Below, one piece after another: positions 1 to 8,912 of a stretch of 64,000 nt of DNA. Location of the stretch: positions 35,905 to 99,904 of the forward strand of contig CABVDJ010000004.1 in the NCBI GenBank assembly GCA_902497025.1, in the 5' to 3' direction. The notes beneath the pieces are model-generated. The model searched no databases. It saw nothing but the letters and a program-made list of their open reading frames with translations, and had not been told where the DNA came from. The stretch's first letter is position 1. The number at the start of each line of letters is the position of its first letter. This stretch comes from an uncultured Collinsella sp. (GTDB taxonomy: Bacteria; Actinomycetota; Coriobacteriia; Coriobacteriales; Coriobacteriaceae). The position numbers and the translations under genes were made by a program.

Positions 1-927
1 CACGCGGGCATCGAGTGGCTCAACGCCGACGAGGTTGAGGCCCGCTACGAATCGAGCGCGTACGGCATCGTTGAGGGGGCGGCCTCGGTGGCTGCGCCGG
101 TTGCAGAGAGTTACGCGCGCGGTGTGCCCCTTATGCTCGAGGGCGAGCTGGGAGCGGGTCAGGTCGAGATCGCCAAGCGCCTCTATCTGGACGGTCCTTT
201 TGCCGGTCAGCCCTTTGTTTCCGTTGCGCTCGATGAGCTCACCGAGCGCGGTTGGCGCTATGTGCTCAAAAGCGCCGAATCGCCGTTGTTCCAAACGGGG
301 CTGACCCTTTGCATTGAGGGCTGGAACGCGGTTGGCCCCCAGCGCCTCCGCGAGCTGGTCTCCACGATGACCGACACCGCGTTGGCGACGCGCTGCCATG
401 TGGTGCTGACAGCGAATGACATGCCGGGCGGCGGCGAAAGTGATCAAGCCGCGTTTGTGACCGAGCGCTTCGCCTGCGCGGTGAGCGTGGCGCCGGCAAT
501 CGCCGAGCAGGGAGCCGCGTCGACGAAGGTTGCGCGCTATTTGGAATATCTCGCTGATGCATTTGAGACAGCAGCACCCACGCTGTCTGCCGCGGCGACG
601 AAGACGCTCGATGCTTACCGCTGGCCGCGCAATTATCTGCAGCTTCGCGAGGTCTCGGAACGACTGTATATATTGGTGGGGGCGGGCACGGTGTACAGCG
701 CTATAGCGGAGGAAGTGCTCGCCCAAGAGGACGTGATTAAGACCGCAACCTTTGGCGCCCCGACACTCGAAAGTGACCTGTATATCCTACGACCGCTGGC
801 CGATACCGAGCGAGATATCGCGCGTCTGGTTGTAGACCATCTCCACGGCAACCGAACCCGTGCGGCGGAGGTGCTGGGCATAAGCCGTACAACGCTGTGG
901 CGCTTGCTGAAGGACGATGACCGTTGA
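1..927 (+). CDS. PrpR/Fis-type transcriptional regulator, 5' end outside window
   Basis: The frame is open from base 1, so this is the C-terminal 308 codons of a longer gene. A AAA-like domain comes first: its P-loop region at about nt 139-165 reads GELGAGQVE, where sigma54 activators have GETGTGKE. The Walker lysine is therefore replaced by Gln. I see no GAFTGA loop. The last 40 residues form a Fis-type helix-turn-helix (NRTRAAEVLGISRTTLWRLL). The family resembles PrpR-like activators, but the missing Walker Lys suggests no ATP hydrolysis and probably no sigma54 dependence. The target is unknown; it may be an operon to the left of the window. Confidence 0.75.
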   Translation, partial: HAGIEWLNADEVEARYESSAYGIVEGAASVAAPVAESYARGVPLMLEGELGAGQVEIAKRLYLDGPFAGQPFVSVALDELTERGWRYVLKSAESPLFQTGLTLCIEGWNAVGPQRLRELVSTMTDTALATRCHVVLTANDMPGGGESDQAAFVTERFACAVSVAPAIAEQGAASTKVARYLEYLADAFETAAPTLSAAATKTLDAYRWPRNYLQLREVSERLYILVGAGTVYSAIAEEVLAQEDVIKTATFGAPTLESDLYILRPLADTERDIARLVVDHLHGNRTRAAEVLGISRTTLWRLLKDDDR

Positions 928-1011
928 GCGAGGCGCCCGTGACCGCGCGCGACGCGTGTGCTACAGTCCAAAGCGTTATTGTTTCGATTTGGTTACGGCG
1001 TGCGAGGGCAT

Positions 1012-1587
1012 ATGGCTGAGACTTCAAAACCGAGCCGCAGAAGGCGGAGCGCCGCGCCGGTTAACCGACGCACGACATCGGTGACGTGGGGCAAACACGC
1101 CTCGGGGTTTGATGGCTCGTTCAAGCGCACTAAATACGGCTATCCTTCGGCAAGCGCCCGCTTGGCAATGCAGGCAGAGTCCTCGCTGTGGGGCCGCAAA
1201 CGCGTGGTGGGCTCAAAGCTCAAGCACGACGGAACGCTCGGCTACATCAGCCGCGGGGCGGCTCGCCGCAGCGGGCTCAATCCCGCCGGCTGGCATCGCT
1301 ACGTGCCGATCGTGGCCGCCGTTGCAGTGATCGTCATCGCACTCGCTGCGCTTGGCTACGCCGGCGGTGGCGCCAACTTGGACGCAATGTTTAAATCGCC
1401 CGAGCTCGCGCATGTAGGTACAGAAGTTGTCGAGGGCGCTCAGGCCCAGACGGGCGTCGCGCCCCAGCGCGGCATCGTCGCGGCGGCCTCCACCATCGCC
1501 GATGCGCAAAAGGACGAAGACAAGCAAGGCGACGACGCCGATGCGAATCAGACGAGCGAAACGGCAACAACTCCATCGGCGGGATAA
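1012..1587 (+). CDS. hypothetical single-pass membrane protein
   Basis: This is a 191-residue protein of no family I recognise. The N-terminal ~100 residues are strongly basic (KPSRRRR near the start) and probably cytoplasmic. One membrane helix follows at about residues 104-125 (IVAAVAVIVIALAALGYAGG). The C-terminal tail is acidic and Ala/Asp/Thr-rich, probably extracytoplasmic. I chose ATG 1012 because GAGGG lies just before it. A GTG 54 bp upstream is in frame but has no ribosome site. The gene follows the PrpR-like regulator by 84 bp in the same direction. Confidence 0.65.
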   Translation: MAETSKPSRRRRSAAPVNRRTTSVTWGKHASGFDGSFKRTKYGYPSASARLAMQAESSLWGRKRVVGSKLKHDGTLGYISRGAARRSGLNPAGWHRYVPIVAAVAVIVIALAALGYAGGGANLDAMFKSPELAHVGTEVVEGAQAQTGVAPQRGIVAAASTIADAQKDEDKQGDDADANQTSETATTPSAG

Positions 1588-1593
1588 GTTGCG

Positions 1594-1634
1594 AGTGGGG
1601 TAGCTAAAATAGCCCCGTCCCAAATTAGCCACCC
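1594..1634. repeat. palindromic element, AGCCCCGTCCC family
   Basis: The outer arms GGGGTAGCTAA and TTAGCCACCCC pair around AATAGCCCCGTCCCAAA. The string AGCCCCGTCCCAAATTAGC recurs at 14395-14413, so this is a dispersed element. It sits between two converging genes and may also terminate them. Confidence 0.6.
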
Positions 1635-1650
1635 CGCTGACGCTCCTGGG

Positions 1651-2172
1651 TTACCTTACGTAGATGATGTTGTCGCGGCGGGGTTTGGGCTCGGGTAGCG
1701 TGTCCTCGGCGTAGCCAAGAATGCAGTTACCGACACCGCGCAGACTGCCGTCGGCGGGCAGGCCCCAGCTGGCCAGCAGTTCCAGTCCCTCAGGTGAGTC
1801 GAAGACCTCGTGCGCGCGGTGAATCCAACACGAATCGACGCCCAGCGCATAGGCTGCGTTGAGCAGGTTGCCCATGGCGAGCGAGCCGTCTTCCAGGTGT
1901 GTGGGCACGCTGCGGTCGACGAGCACCACCACAACGGTCTTGGCGCCGTAGAAGGGATCTCCCTCGCTGCCCATAACTTGTGCGTTGAGTTGCGAGAGGC
2001 GCTCGACGGTTGCGGGGTCGGTAACGGCGACGAACGTGACCGGTTGGCGTCCCATGCCGCTCGGCGCGTACTGGCCTGCCTCGATAATGCGTGCGAGCTT
2101 TTCGGCTTCGACGGGGCGATCGCTATAGTTACGGCAACTGCGGCGGTGGATGAGTGCCTCGATGGTCTCCAT
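1651..2172 (-). CDS. nitroreductase family protein
   Basis: A 173-residue FMN-dependent nitroreductase-fold oxidoreductase. The start METIEALIHRRSCRNYSDRP is typical, with the R-RS-R phosphate-binding pattern, then an APSGMGRQP active-site segment and a C-terminal ALGVDSCWIHRAHEVF helix. ATG 2172 is preceded by AGGAGG at a good distance. The frame extends 31 codons further upstream but without a ribosome site. The substrate cannot be read from sequence. The gene is monocistronic and convergent with the membrane protein gene to its left. Confidence 0.88.
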   Translation of the reverse strand: METIEALIHRRSCRNYSDRPVEAEKLARIIEAGQYAPSGMGRQPVTFVAVTDPATVERLSQLNAQVMGSEGDPFYGAKTVVVVLVDRSVPTHLEDGSLAMGNLLNAAYALGVDSCWIHRAHEVFDSPEGLELLASWGLPADGSLRGVGNCILGYAEDTLPEPKPRRDNIIYVR

Positions 2173-2389
2173 GGGTCCTCCTGACGTTGGTTTCGATGCC
2201 TCGTTCTTACCCGCCGAACCAAAACCGTAATCGCGCAGTCGGCCCCAAACAATGCAAGCTACCAAGTGGAAAAGTCGGTTTGCATAAAACTTCAGCCAGA
2301 ATGTGACAAACCGGTGGGATGGTTAAACGTTTTATCCCGTCTACCCTGCGGTTTTTTACCACTTGCCTAAATGATGCGCGCATAAGCTC

Positions 2390-2427
2390 TGATAAAGGTT
2401 TTACTAAAGGAGTATCAACGTTTATCA
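2390..2427. promoter_or_regulatory. possible operator, TGATAAA / TTTATCA inverted repeat
   Basis: TGATAAA (2390-2396) and TTTATCA (2421-2427) form an inverted repeat just upstream of the small gene at 2464. The same pair, with shorter spacing, precedes the transaldolase gene (38284-38310). The regulator is unknown. Confidence 0.3.
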
Positions 2428-2463
2428 ACGCGCCATAGTGGCGCCGGGCCAGGAGGTAACATC

Positions 2464-2754
2464 ATGTTCCAGGCTGGAGATGTCGTCGAGACCGACTTCG
2501 AAGGATTTCTGAAGCTGCTGCGTTCCAAGACGCGCGCTTTCGTGTCGATTAACGATCACGAGTACTACATCACGCACACCGATGGCTATTGGCGTGTTCA
2601 GGATTGCGAGGCCCTCAACGATAAGGGCCACTTTACTGACTGCTCCGAGCTGGTCAACACGGTCTGCGAGGTCGTCGAACTGCCGTGGATCTGCGGCAAG
2701 AGCCTGCACGACAGCTTCTCGGGCGCCACGGTCTACGAGGCCGTCGCTGCCTAA
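2464..2754 (+). CDS. small hypothetical protein, 96 aa
   Basis: A well-formed small gene with AGGAGGT seven bases before ATG 2464 and a strong terminator immediately downstream. The protein starts MFQAGDVVETDFEGFLKLLR, has no membrane segment or signal peptide, and looks like a compact alpha/beta domain. It contains three Cys residues (in VQDCEAL, FTDCSEL and NTVCEVV) and one more near the C-terminus. I do not recognise a family. Its own promoter region, ribosome site and terminator argue it is expressed as a single gene. Confidence 0.72.
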   Translation: MFQAGDVVETDFEGFLKLLRSKTRAFVSINDHEYYITHTDGYWRVQDCEALNDKGHFTDCSELVNTVCEVVELPWICGKSLHDSFSGATVYEAVAA

Positions 2755-2780
2755 CAGCCAACAATCGATATTCTCTCGCA

Positions 2781-2816
2781 ACCGCCGGCGCCGCCCCCGC
2801 GCCGGCGGTCTTTTTT
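2781..2816 (+). terminator. rho-independent terminator of the 96-aa gene
   Basis: An 11-bp GC stem (ACCGCCGGCGC / GCGCCGGCGGT) is followed by CTTTTTT. Confidence 0.9.
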
Positions 2817-2856
2817 GTCGATATGCAATGTAGGCCGACCATATATAACCAGCATA

Positions 2857-2913
2857 TTGACGATAGTCAAAACTCGGACTAATGTAGAGATACAAATTGG
2901 TCAAAACTCGGAC
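2857..2913 (+). promoter_or_regulatory. promoter and likely MarR operator
   Basis: The -35 TTGACG (2857-2862) and -10 TAATGT (2880-2885) are separated by exactly 17 bp. A 14-bp direct repeat GTCAAAACTCGGAC occurs at 2866-2879, filling the spacer, and at 2900-2913, just downstream of the -10. This placement suits autorepression by the MarR protein encoded 19 bp further on. Confidence 0.75.
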
Positions 2914-2931
2914 AATCGAATGGTGGGATAG

Positions 2932-3432
2932 ATGAATAGTGCGGTTACGCTGGTCGATTTCGACCGGATGCTCAATGGACTGGACCATATCTATTCGGAG
3001 TTCTCGCGCACTTGCGGTCTTTCGGACTGCGCCTACTGGATGCTCGTCGACACCAGCACGGCGGGCGGTAGCATCGCCGTGAGTCGCCTGACAAGCGAAT
3101 GGTTCTATAGCAAGCAGACCATTAACTCGGCAATTAAAACTCTGACGGCGCGAGGGCTTGCGACGTTGGAGTTTGCCGAGGGCAGTCGTAAGAACAAGGT
3201 TGTGCGACTGACCGAAGAAGGCGTGCGGTTTGCCAAGCGCTACGCGTTGCCGGCGCAAAAAGCCGAGCAGCAGGCATTCGAAGCGCTCGAGCCGTGGGAA
3301 CAGCGCGAGATCATGCGCCTGGTCGGTAAATTCTCCCATGTTCTGAACGAAGAGTGCGAGGCATTTAAACGGCAAGTGGCCGCCGAGAACGAGGCTGACG
3401 ATAAGGGCGAGGGGGACACATGCGACTCTTAA
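2932..3432 (+). CDS. MarR family transcriptional regulator
   Basis: A 166-residue winged-helix repressor-type protein. The recognition region SRLTSEWFYSKQTINSAIKTL and wing GLATLEFAEGSRKNKVVRLTEEG match the MarR fold, flanked by dimerisation helices. ATG 2932 follows GGTGGGA. It is the first gene of an operon: its last 13 bp overlap the start of the first ABC exporter half, implying translational coupling. It probably senses a toxic compound or lipid exported by the two ABC proteins and represses its own promoter through the repeats at 2866-2913. Confidence 0.9.
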   Translation: MNSAVTLVDFDRMLNGLDHIYSEFSRTCGLSDCAYWMLVDTSTAGGSIAVSRLTSEWFYSKQTINSAIKTLTARGLATLEFAEGSRKNKVVRLTEEGVRFAKRYALPAQKAEQQAFEALEPWEQREIMRLVGKFSHVLNEECEAFKRQVAAENEADDKGEGDTCDS

Positions 3433-5156
3433 TGAGGTTTATGAGGCCGTACCGCGGTCTGGTTGCGGTGACGCTGTTTGCGGTGCTGATAGATAACGTC
3501 GGTACGCTGTTGGTTCCCACGATGCTGGCGAACATGGTCAACACCGGTATTACCACGGGCGATGTCGACTATATTTTACGCAACGGCCTGTACATGCTTA
3601 TCGCGACCGGCATGGCCAGCGGCGGCACGGTGTTGGGCTGCTATCTTTCGGCGCGCCTGGCCGCCAACGTGGCCTGCGATATCCGCAATGCCGTGTACGA
3701 CAAGTCGCTCGAGCTGTCCGCCAGCGACTTTGAGCGCTTTGGCACGGGTTCGATGATCACGCGCTCGCTCAACGACATCAACGTGATTCAGCAGGCTGTC
3801 CTTCAGACGATTCAGTTGGTGCTGCCGGTACCGTTCTTGGCCGTGGCGGGCATCATTTTTGCCTGGTTTATCGATCCTGCCATGGGCACGCTGCTGGGCG
3901 TGGTCGTTGCGATCGTGCTGGTGGCGGCGGTCTTTACCGTGGCAAACGCCGCGCCGATCTTTATGCGCCTGCAGAGCTTTATCGACCGTATGAACGTGGT
4001 GCTGCGCGAAAATATCGTGGGCGTGCGCGTTATCCGCGCATTTAACAAGGAGCGCCACGAGGAGCAGCGCCTGGACGAGGTGTTTAGCGATTACGCGGCC
4101 AACGCCATCAAGGTCAACCACCTGTTTGTGGGTCTCGACAGCTCCAGCTTCTTTTTGATGAACATCGCCGAGGTGGCGGTGCTGTGGGTGGGCGGCAACC
4201 GCGTGGGCGCCCATGCCATGCAAATCGGCAGCATCTCGGCCGTGCTGGAGTACGCGATCCTGATCCTTTTCTTTGTGATGATGGCGCAGATGGTGATTCT
4301 AACGCTTCCGCGCGCCGCGGCGTGCCTCAACCGTGCGCAGCAGGTGCTCGAAATCGAGCCGAGCATTGTGGACGGCAAAGCTACGCTGGGCGACGGGGCG
4401 CCTGAGTCCGCAGATGGGGCCGACGCGGTGGCCGTGTTCGACCATATGTCGTTCCGTTTTGACGATGCCGACGAGGACACCCTGTGCGACCTGAGCTTTG
4501 CCTGTCGCCGTGGCCAGACGACCGCGATCGTGGGTTCGACGGGATCGGGCAAATCGACGGTAGCCAAGCTCTTGTTGCGTTTCCATGATGCCACGAAGGG
4601 CGCCATTCGCCTGAACGGCGTCGATCTGCGCGACCTTTCGCAAGGTGAGATTCGCGGGCATATCGCTTACGTGCCGCAGAAGGCGTGGCTGTTCTCGGGT
4701 ACGGTGGCGAGCAACCTGCGCTTTGGTAACGAGGAGGCGACCGAGGCTGACATGCTCCATGCGCTGGAGGTTGCCCAGAGCACCTTTGTGCTCGACCAGC
4801 CCCAGGGGCTCGATACGCCGGTGGCCCAGGGCGGTACGAACTTCTCGGGCGGTCAGCGTCAGCGCCTGGCGATCGCCCGCGCACTCATGAAGCATGCCGA
4901 TCTATATATCTTCGATGACAGTTTTTCGGCCCTGGACTTTAAAACCGATGCCGCCCTGCGCCGTGCGCTGCAGGACGAGACGCGCGATGCCGCGGTGCTC
5001 ATCATCGCCCAGCGCATCTCGACTATTTTGCATGCCGATCAGATCGTGGTACTTAAAGACGGCGAGATCGTGGGCCTGGGCACGCACGACGAGCTCATGG
5101 AAACCTGCGAGGTATACCGCGCTATCGCGGAATCGCAGATGAAGGGAGGTGAGTAG
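3420..5156 (+). CDS. ABC exporter half, degenerate-site subunit
   Basis: A 578-residue fused permease/ATPase of the multidrug ABC-B type, with six membrane helices in about residues 1-300 and the ATPase domain from about 340. Walker A GSTGSGKST is at 372-380 and the canonical signature FSGGQ at 475-479. Walker B ends in Asp-Asp (IFDDS, 499-500) where active ATPases have Asp-Glu, so its own catalytic base is lost. This is the signature of the non-hydrolysing partner in heterodimers such as BmrCD, LmrCD and TM287/288. Its partner follows one base after its stop codon. Confidence 0.92.
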   Translation: MRLLMRFMRPYRGLVAVTLFAVLIDNVGTLLVPTMLANMVNTGITTGDVDYILRNGLYMLIATGMASGGTVLGCYLSARLAANVACDIRNAVYDKSLELSASDFERFGTGSMITRSLNDINVIQQAVLQTIQLVLPVPFLAVAGIIFAWFIDPAMGTLLGVVVAIVLVAAVFTVANAAPIFMRLQSFIDRMNVVLRENIVGVRVIRAFNKERHEEQRLDEVFSDYAANAIKVNHLFVGLDSSSFFLMNIAEVAVLWVGGNRVGAHAMQIGSISAVLEYAILILFFVMMAQMVILTLPRAAACLNRAQQVLEIEPSIVDGKATLGDGAPESADGADAVAVFDHMSFRFDDADEDTLCDLSFACRRGQTTAIVGSTGSGKSTVAKLLLRFHDATKGAIRLNGVDLRDLSQGEIRGHIAYVPQKAWLFSGTVASNLRFGNEEATEADMLHALEVAQSTFVLDQPQGLDTPVAQGGTNFSGGQRQRLAIARALMKHADLYIFDDSFSALDFKTDAALRRALQDETRDAAVLIIAQRISTILHADQIVVLKDGEIVGLGTHDELMETCEVYRAIAESQMKGGE

Positions 5157-5157
5157 C

Positions 5158-7161
5158 ATGACCGAGGAGCTCAAGAAGCAGGGCATCGCCGATGATGCCG
5201 CAGTTGCAGAGACAGTTGAGGAGACGGGCGTCGCGCCCGACCTGGACGAAGCCGCCAAGGCAGCGGCGGAGCGCGAGGCTCGCCGCCAGGCACTCTATGA
5301 GGAAAATGAGCGCGCCGAGGACGAGCGCGCCCGCGCCGAGGCGGAGCGCATGCGCGACGTTGACGACGAGGACGAGGACGAGACGCCCCGCGACACCTGG
5401 GCGACGGTGCGCCGCCTGTGGAGTGAGGCCGCCGGCGACCATTGGCGCTTCTATATCGTGTTCGCGAGCATCGTGTTCTATGTCATCTTTAACACCGCGG
5501 CACCGGCTTACAGCGCCCGCGTGATCGATGAGCTGTGGGGGCACATGAAGCTGGCGTTTGCCAACAACGCTACCTTCAGCATTACCTGGGAGAACTGCGG
5601 CAGGACCATCTTCATCTACTTTATGATCTGGACCGCCGCCGCCTCGTTCTACGCACTCCAGAGCTTTTTGATGTCGAGCGTTGCCGAGCGCCTCAACCTG
5701 CGCCTACGCAACCGCATCGCTCAAAAGCTCAACCGTCTGCCGCTTGCCTACTTTGACGCGCATCGTCCCGGCGAGGTCGTCAGCCGTGCGACCAACGACT
5801 TGGACAAGATGTCCGAGAGCATGCAGCGCGGCTTGCTGCAGCTTCTGGTGTCGATCGGTACCGTGGTGGGCGCCGTGAGCGTGATGTTCGTGTTTAGCGT
5901 GCCGCTCACGCTCGTCTTTTTGTTCTTTACGGCGCTTTCGCTGCTGGTGACGAAGGTCGTTTCGCGCCGCACGCACGATGTGACGGGCGAGCGCCAGGAG
6001 TGGGTGTCCAAGATTACGAGCGCGGTCGAGGAAGGCTACTCGGGCCGTCTGGTGATCCGTGCGTTTAACCGCGAGCGCCAGAGCTCTGCCGAGGTACACG
6101 AGGCTTCGAAGGAGCTGGCGCGCGTGAGCACCAAGGCCGATTTTATGATTAACGCCGTCGGTCCCGCGGTGCGCTTTATCGGCCGCTTGGCGCAGATCGT
6201 GATTGCACTGGTGGGCTGCGGCATGCTGGTTGCCGGTCACATGACCGTCGGCGTGTTCCAGGCGTTCTTCCAGTTTATTTACGAGGCGTCCGAACCCATG
6301 ACGCAGTTGTCGTTCACCTTTAACTCGCTGCAGAGCGCGCTGGCGAGCGCCGAGCGCGTGTTCGACCTGCTCGACGAGACCGAGATGGAGGCCGATCCGT
6401 TGCCGGCGGCCGCCGCCAAGCTGCCGGGCAAGGTGGAGGGCCGTGTTGCCTTTGAACACGTGCGTTTTGGCTATGCGCCCGACAAGCCGCTCATGCGCGA
6501 CGTGTCGTTTGCCGCCGAGCCGGGCCAAAAGATCGCGGTGGTGGGAACCACGGGCGCGGGCAAGACCACGCTCATCAATCTGCTCATGCGCTTCTACGAG
6601 ATCGACGGTGGCCGCATTACCCTCGACGGCGTGGACACGAGCCGCATGGACCGCGGCGAGCTGCGCCAGCAGTTTGGCATGGTGTTGCAGGACGCCTGGC
6701 TGTTCGATGGCACCATTGCCGAGAACATCGCCTATGGCTGTCCCGAGGCGACGCGCGAGGAGATTGTCGCGGCCGCGCGTGCCGCTCAGGTCGACTTCTT
6801 TGTGCGCACTATGCCGCAGGGCTACGACACGCGTGTGGCTAACGATGCCGAGAGCATCAGCCAGGGCCAACGTCAGCTGCTGACCATCGCGCGCGTGCTG
6901 CTCAACAACCCGGCGATTCTCATCCTGGACGAGGCGACGTCGAGCGTGGACACGCGCACCGAGCTCGCCATCGGCCGTGCCATGGATGCGCTCATGCGTG
7001 GGCGCACGAGCTTTGTGATCGCGCACCGTCTGTCGACGATCGTCGATGCCGATCTCATCCTGGTCATGGATCACGGCAATATCATCGAGCAGGGTACGCA
7101 CAAGGAACTGCTGGCTGCCGAGGGCGCTTATGCCGACCTCTACCTAAGCCAGTTCGCATAA
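5158..7161 (+). CDS. ABC exporter half, catalytic subunit
   Basis: A 667-residue fused permease/ATPase. A highly charged ~75-residue N-terminal extension, rich in Glu, Arg and Ala and probably coiled, precedes the six membrane helices. Walker A GTTGAGKTT starts at residue 463. The signature is SQGQ rather than SGGQ (about 568-571). Walker B is LDEATSS with an intact catalytic Glu (592). It complements the degenerate subunit upstream: the functional ATP site would use this Walker A/B with the partner's FSGGQ. I chose ATG 5158, after GGAGGTGA, over an in-frame GTG nine bases earlier. Confidence 0.92.
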   Translation: MTEELKKQGIADDAAVAETVEETGVAPDLDEAAKAAAEREARRQALYEENERAEDERARAEAERMRDVDDEDEDETPRDTWATVRRLWSEAAGDHWRFYIVFASIVFYVIFNTAAPAYSARVIDELWGHMKLAFANNATFSITWENCGRTIFIYFMIWTAAASFYALQSFLMSSVAERLNLRLRNRIAQKLNRLPLAYFDAHRPGEVVSRATNDLDKMSESMQRGLLQLLVSIGTVVGAVSVMFVFSVPLTLVFLFFTALSLLVTKVVSRRTHDVTGERQEWVSKITSAVEEGYSGRLVIRAFNRERQSSAEVHEASKELARVSTKADFMINAVGPAVRFIGRLAQIVIALVGCGMLVAGHMTVGVFQAFFQFIYEASEPMTQLSFTFNSLQSALASAERVFDLLDETEMEADPLPAAAAKLPGKVEGRVAFEHVRFGYAPDKPLMRDVSFAAEPGQKIAVVGTTGAGKTTLINLLMRFYEIDGGRITLDGVDTSRMDRGELRQQFGMVLQDAWLFDGTIAENIAYGCPEATREEIVAAARAAQVDFFVRTMPQGYDTRVANDAESISQGQRQLLTIARVLLNNPAILILDEATSSVDTRTELAIGRAMDALMRGRTSFVIAHRLSTIVDADLILVMDHGNIIEQGTHKELLAAEGAYADLYLSQFA

Positions 7162-7162
7162 G

Positions 7163-7190
7163 GTGACAAAGGGGCAGTCCCGCATGTCAC
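7163..7190. repeat. degenerate GTGACAAAGGG palindrome
   Basis: GTGACAAAGGGGCAGTCCC is followed by a damaged right arm ending ATGTCAC. It is a decayed member of the ACAAAGGG/CCCTTTGT family found intact at 29697, 42917, 54094, 55990 and 62672. Confidence 0.6.
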
Positions 7191-7199
7191 ATCGAAAAG

Positions 7200-7236
7200 A
7201 AGGCACGCCGGGGGCGGATTCCCTGGCGTGCCTTTT
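7200..7236. terminator. bidirectional terminator between ABC operon and cysE
   Basis: The stem AAGGCACGCC / GGCGTGCCTT has an A-run before it and TTTTGTG after, so it can serve both converging transcripts. Confidence 0.8.
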
Positions 7237-7272
7237 GTGTTGGCGTTCATGCTGTGGCGGTTGCCCGCGGCC

Positions 7273-7977
7273 CTAGCGCTCGTCCACGAGCTTGGCGACG
7301 AGGGCTTTGAGCTCGGCCACCTCTCGTTCGAGTTCCTTGACGCGGCGGGCGTTCTCGGTGATGCCCTGACGGTTGAGGGCACTCTGCTCGGCGGCATCGT
7401 CGGGCATGTACTCGCGATGCTGCTTGGCGTCGAAGCTTTCTTCGAACACGCGGCAGCCGTTGCGCTTGATGATGCGTCCCGGCACGCCAACGACGGTGCA
7501 GTTGTCGGGCACGTCCTTGACGACAACCGAATTGCCGCCGATCTTGACGTTGTTGCCAATGTGGATGTTGCCAAGCACCTTGGCGCCCGTGCCCACCGTG
7601 ACATTGTTGCCCAGGGTGGGGTGGCGCTTGCCGGTTTCGTTGCCGGTACCGCCGAGCGTGACGCCCTGGTAGAGCACGCAGTTGTCGCCCACAATGGTGG
7701 TCTCGCCGATAACGACGCCCATGGCGTGGTCGATAAAGAAATGTTTGCCGATCTGTGCAGCGGGATGAATCTCGACGCCGGTGATGTGGCGGGTGATTTG
7801 CGAGAGCACGCGGGCGAGCGAGCGATGACCGTGCTCCCACAGCCAGTGCTCGGGCACGTGGTTCCACTTGGCGTGCAGGCCAGGATAGGAAAGGAAGATG
7901 ACCAGGGCACTTTGCGCGGCAGGGTCCTGCGCCTGGACGGTCTTGATGTCCTCGCGAATGGTATTGATAAAGCTCAC
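7273..7977 (-). CDS. cysE: serine O-acetyltransferase
   Basis: A 234-residue enzyme making O-acetylserine from serine and acetyl-CoA, the first step of cysteine synthesis. The catalytic segment IDHAMGVVIGET and the left-handed beta-helix hexapeptide repeats (VGDNCVLYQGVTLGGTG, HPTLGNNVTVG, IHIGNNVKIGGNSVV) are complete. A C-terminal ~35-residue charged helix (VKELEREVAELKALVAKL) is an addition over the minimal EpsC/CysE fold and looks like a coiled coil. AGGGAGG precedes the start. The gene is monocistronic; a -10-like TATACT lies about 45 bp upstream on this strand. Confidence 0.95.
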   Translation of the reverse strand: MSFINTIREDIKTVQAQDPAAQSALVIFLSYPGLHAKWNHVPEHWLWEHGHRSLARVLSQITRHITGVEIHPAAQIGKHFFIDHAMGVVIGETTIVGDNCVLYQGVTLGGTGNETGKRHPTLGNNVTVGTGAKVLGNIHIGNNVKIGGNSVVVKDVPDNCTVVGVPGRIIKRNGCRVFEESFDAKQHREYMPDDAAEQSALNRQGITENARRVKELEREVAELKALVAKLVDER

Positions 7978-8201
7978 CGGCCGCCCTCCCTTAGCGCCGT
8001 GACAATGCGATTCAATAAAGTATAGCGATTCGCTAGGGATTAGGAAGGGCGATCTTGCTTTGCTTTGGGCGACAAGTGTCAGTTATGCAAACTTGCTGGT
8101 AATGAAGTAAGACTTTTGAGGGGTTTGGCCCGCGCTCGCATCGCAACCGTATACTGGTCAACTTGGACGTGTCCGCGCCCACAACTGAGAGGTTTTACTT
8201 C

Positions 8202-8849
8202 ATGGGTTTCATCAATTTTATCGCCGAGCTGCTTAAGGACCCGCGCACTGCGATCGCCAGCTGGATCGCCGCCGGCCCGCTCATGGCCTACGGCTGCGTG
8301 TTCCTAATCATCTTTATCGAGACGGGCGTGGTGTTCTTCCCGTTCCTTCCCGGCGACTCGCTGCTGTTTGCCTCGGGCTTCTTTGCCCATAATGGCGGCT
8401 TTAACATCGTGGCGCTTCTGGCAACCGCATGGGCCGCAGCCATCCTGGGCGATCAGTGCAACTTTATGATTGGCCACTTCTTTGGCCGCAAGATCATCGC
8501 CTCGGGCAAGGTAAAGGCTATGACGCCCGAGCGCATTAAAAAGTCCGAGGATTTCCTGGATAAGTGGGGCCATCTGGCCATCTTCCTCGGTCGCTTCTTC
8601 CCGTTCATCCGCACCTTTGTGCCTTTTATCGCCGGCATGGGCGGCATGCACTGGCGCAACTTTGTCATCTTTAACGTGCTGGGTGGCATTACCTGGTCGA
8701 CGGTCTTTACGCTGCTGGGTTACTTCTTTGGTGGCATTCCGTTTGTGCAGGAGCACTTTGAGCTGCTGATCGTCGGCATCGTCGCCGTGTCGATCATCCC
8801 GACCGTGGTCGGTCTGGTTAAGGCCAAGCTCGGTAAAAAGAACGCCTAG
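8202..8849 (+). CDS. DedA family membrane protein
   Basis: A 215-residue polytopic protein of the DedA/VTT (SNARE-associated) family, probably a lipid carrier or flippase at the cytoplasmic membrane. Diagnostic segments are FIETGVVFFPFLPGDSLLF, a central loop with GDQCNFMIGHFFGRK, and FLGRFFPFIRTFVPFIAGMG, which carries the conserved Arg pair. About five hydrophobic segments are visible. ATG 8202 has GAGAGG ten bases upstream. A -10-like TATACT at 8150-8155 may drive it alone. Confidence 0.92.
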   Translation: MGFINFIAELLKDPRTAIASWIAAGPLMAYGCVFLIIFIETGVVFFPFLPGDSLLFASGFFAHNGGFNIVALLATAWAAAILGDQCNFMIGHFFGRKIIASGKVKAMTPERIKKSEDFLDKWGHLAIFLGRFFPFIRTFVPFIAGMGGMHWRNFVIFNVLGGITWSTVFTLLGYFFGGIPFVQEHFELLIVGIVAVSIIPTVVGLVKAKLGKKNA

Positions 8850-8877
8850 TCCGAGCTTGTTTTCGGACGTTAATTCC

Positions 8878-8912
8878 AAGGCCCGTCATCGGATTCGATG
8901 GCGGGCCTTTTG
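8878..8912 (+). terminator. terminator of dedA-family gene
   Basis: The stem AAGGCCCGTCATCG / CGATGGCGGGCCTT is followed by TTG. Confidence 0.85.
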
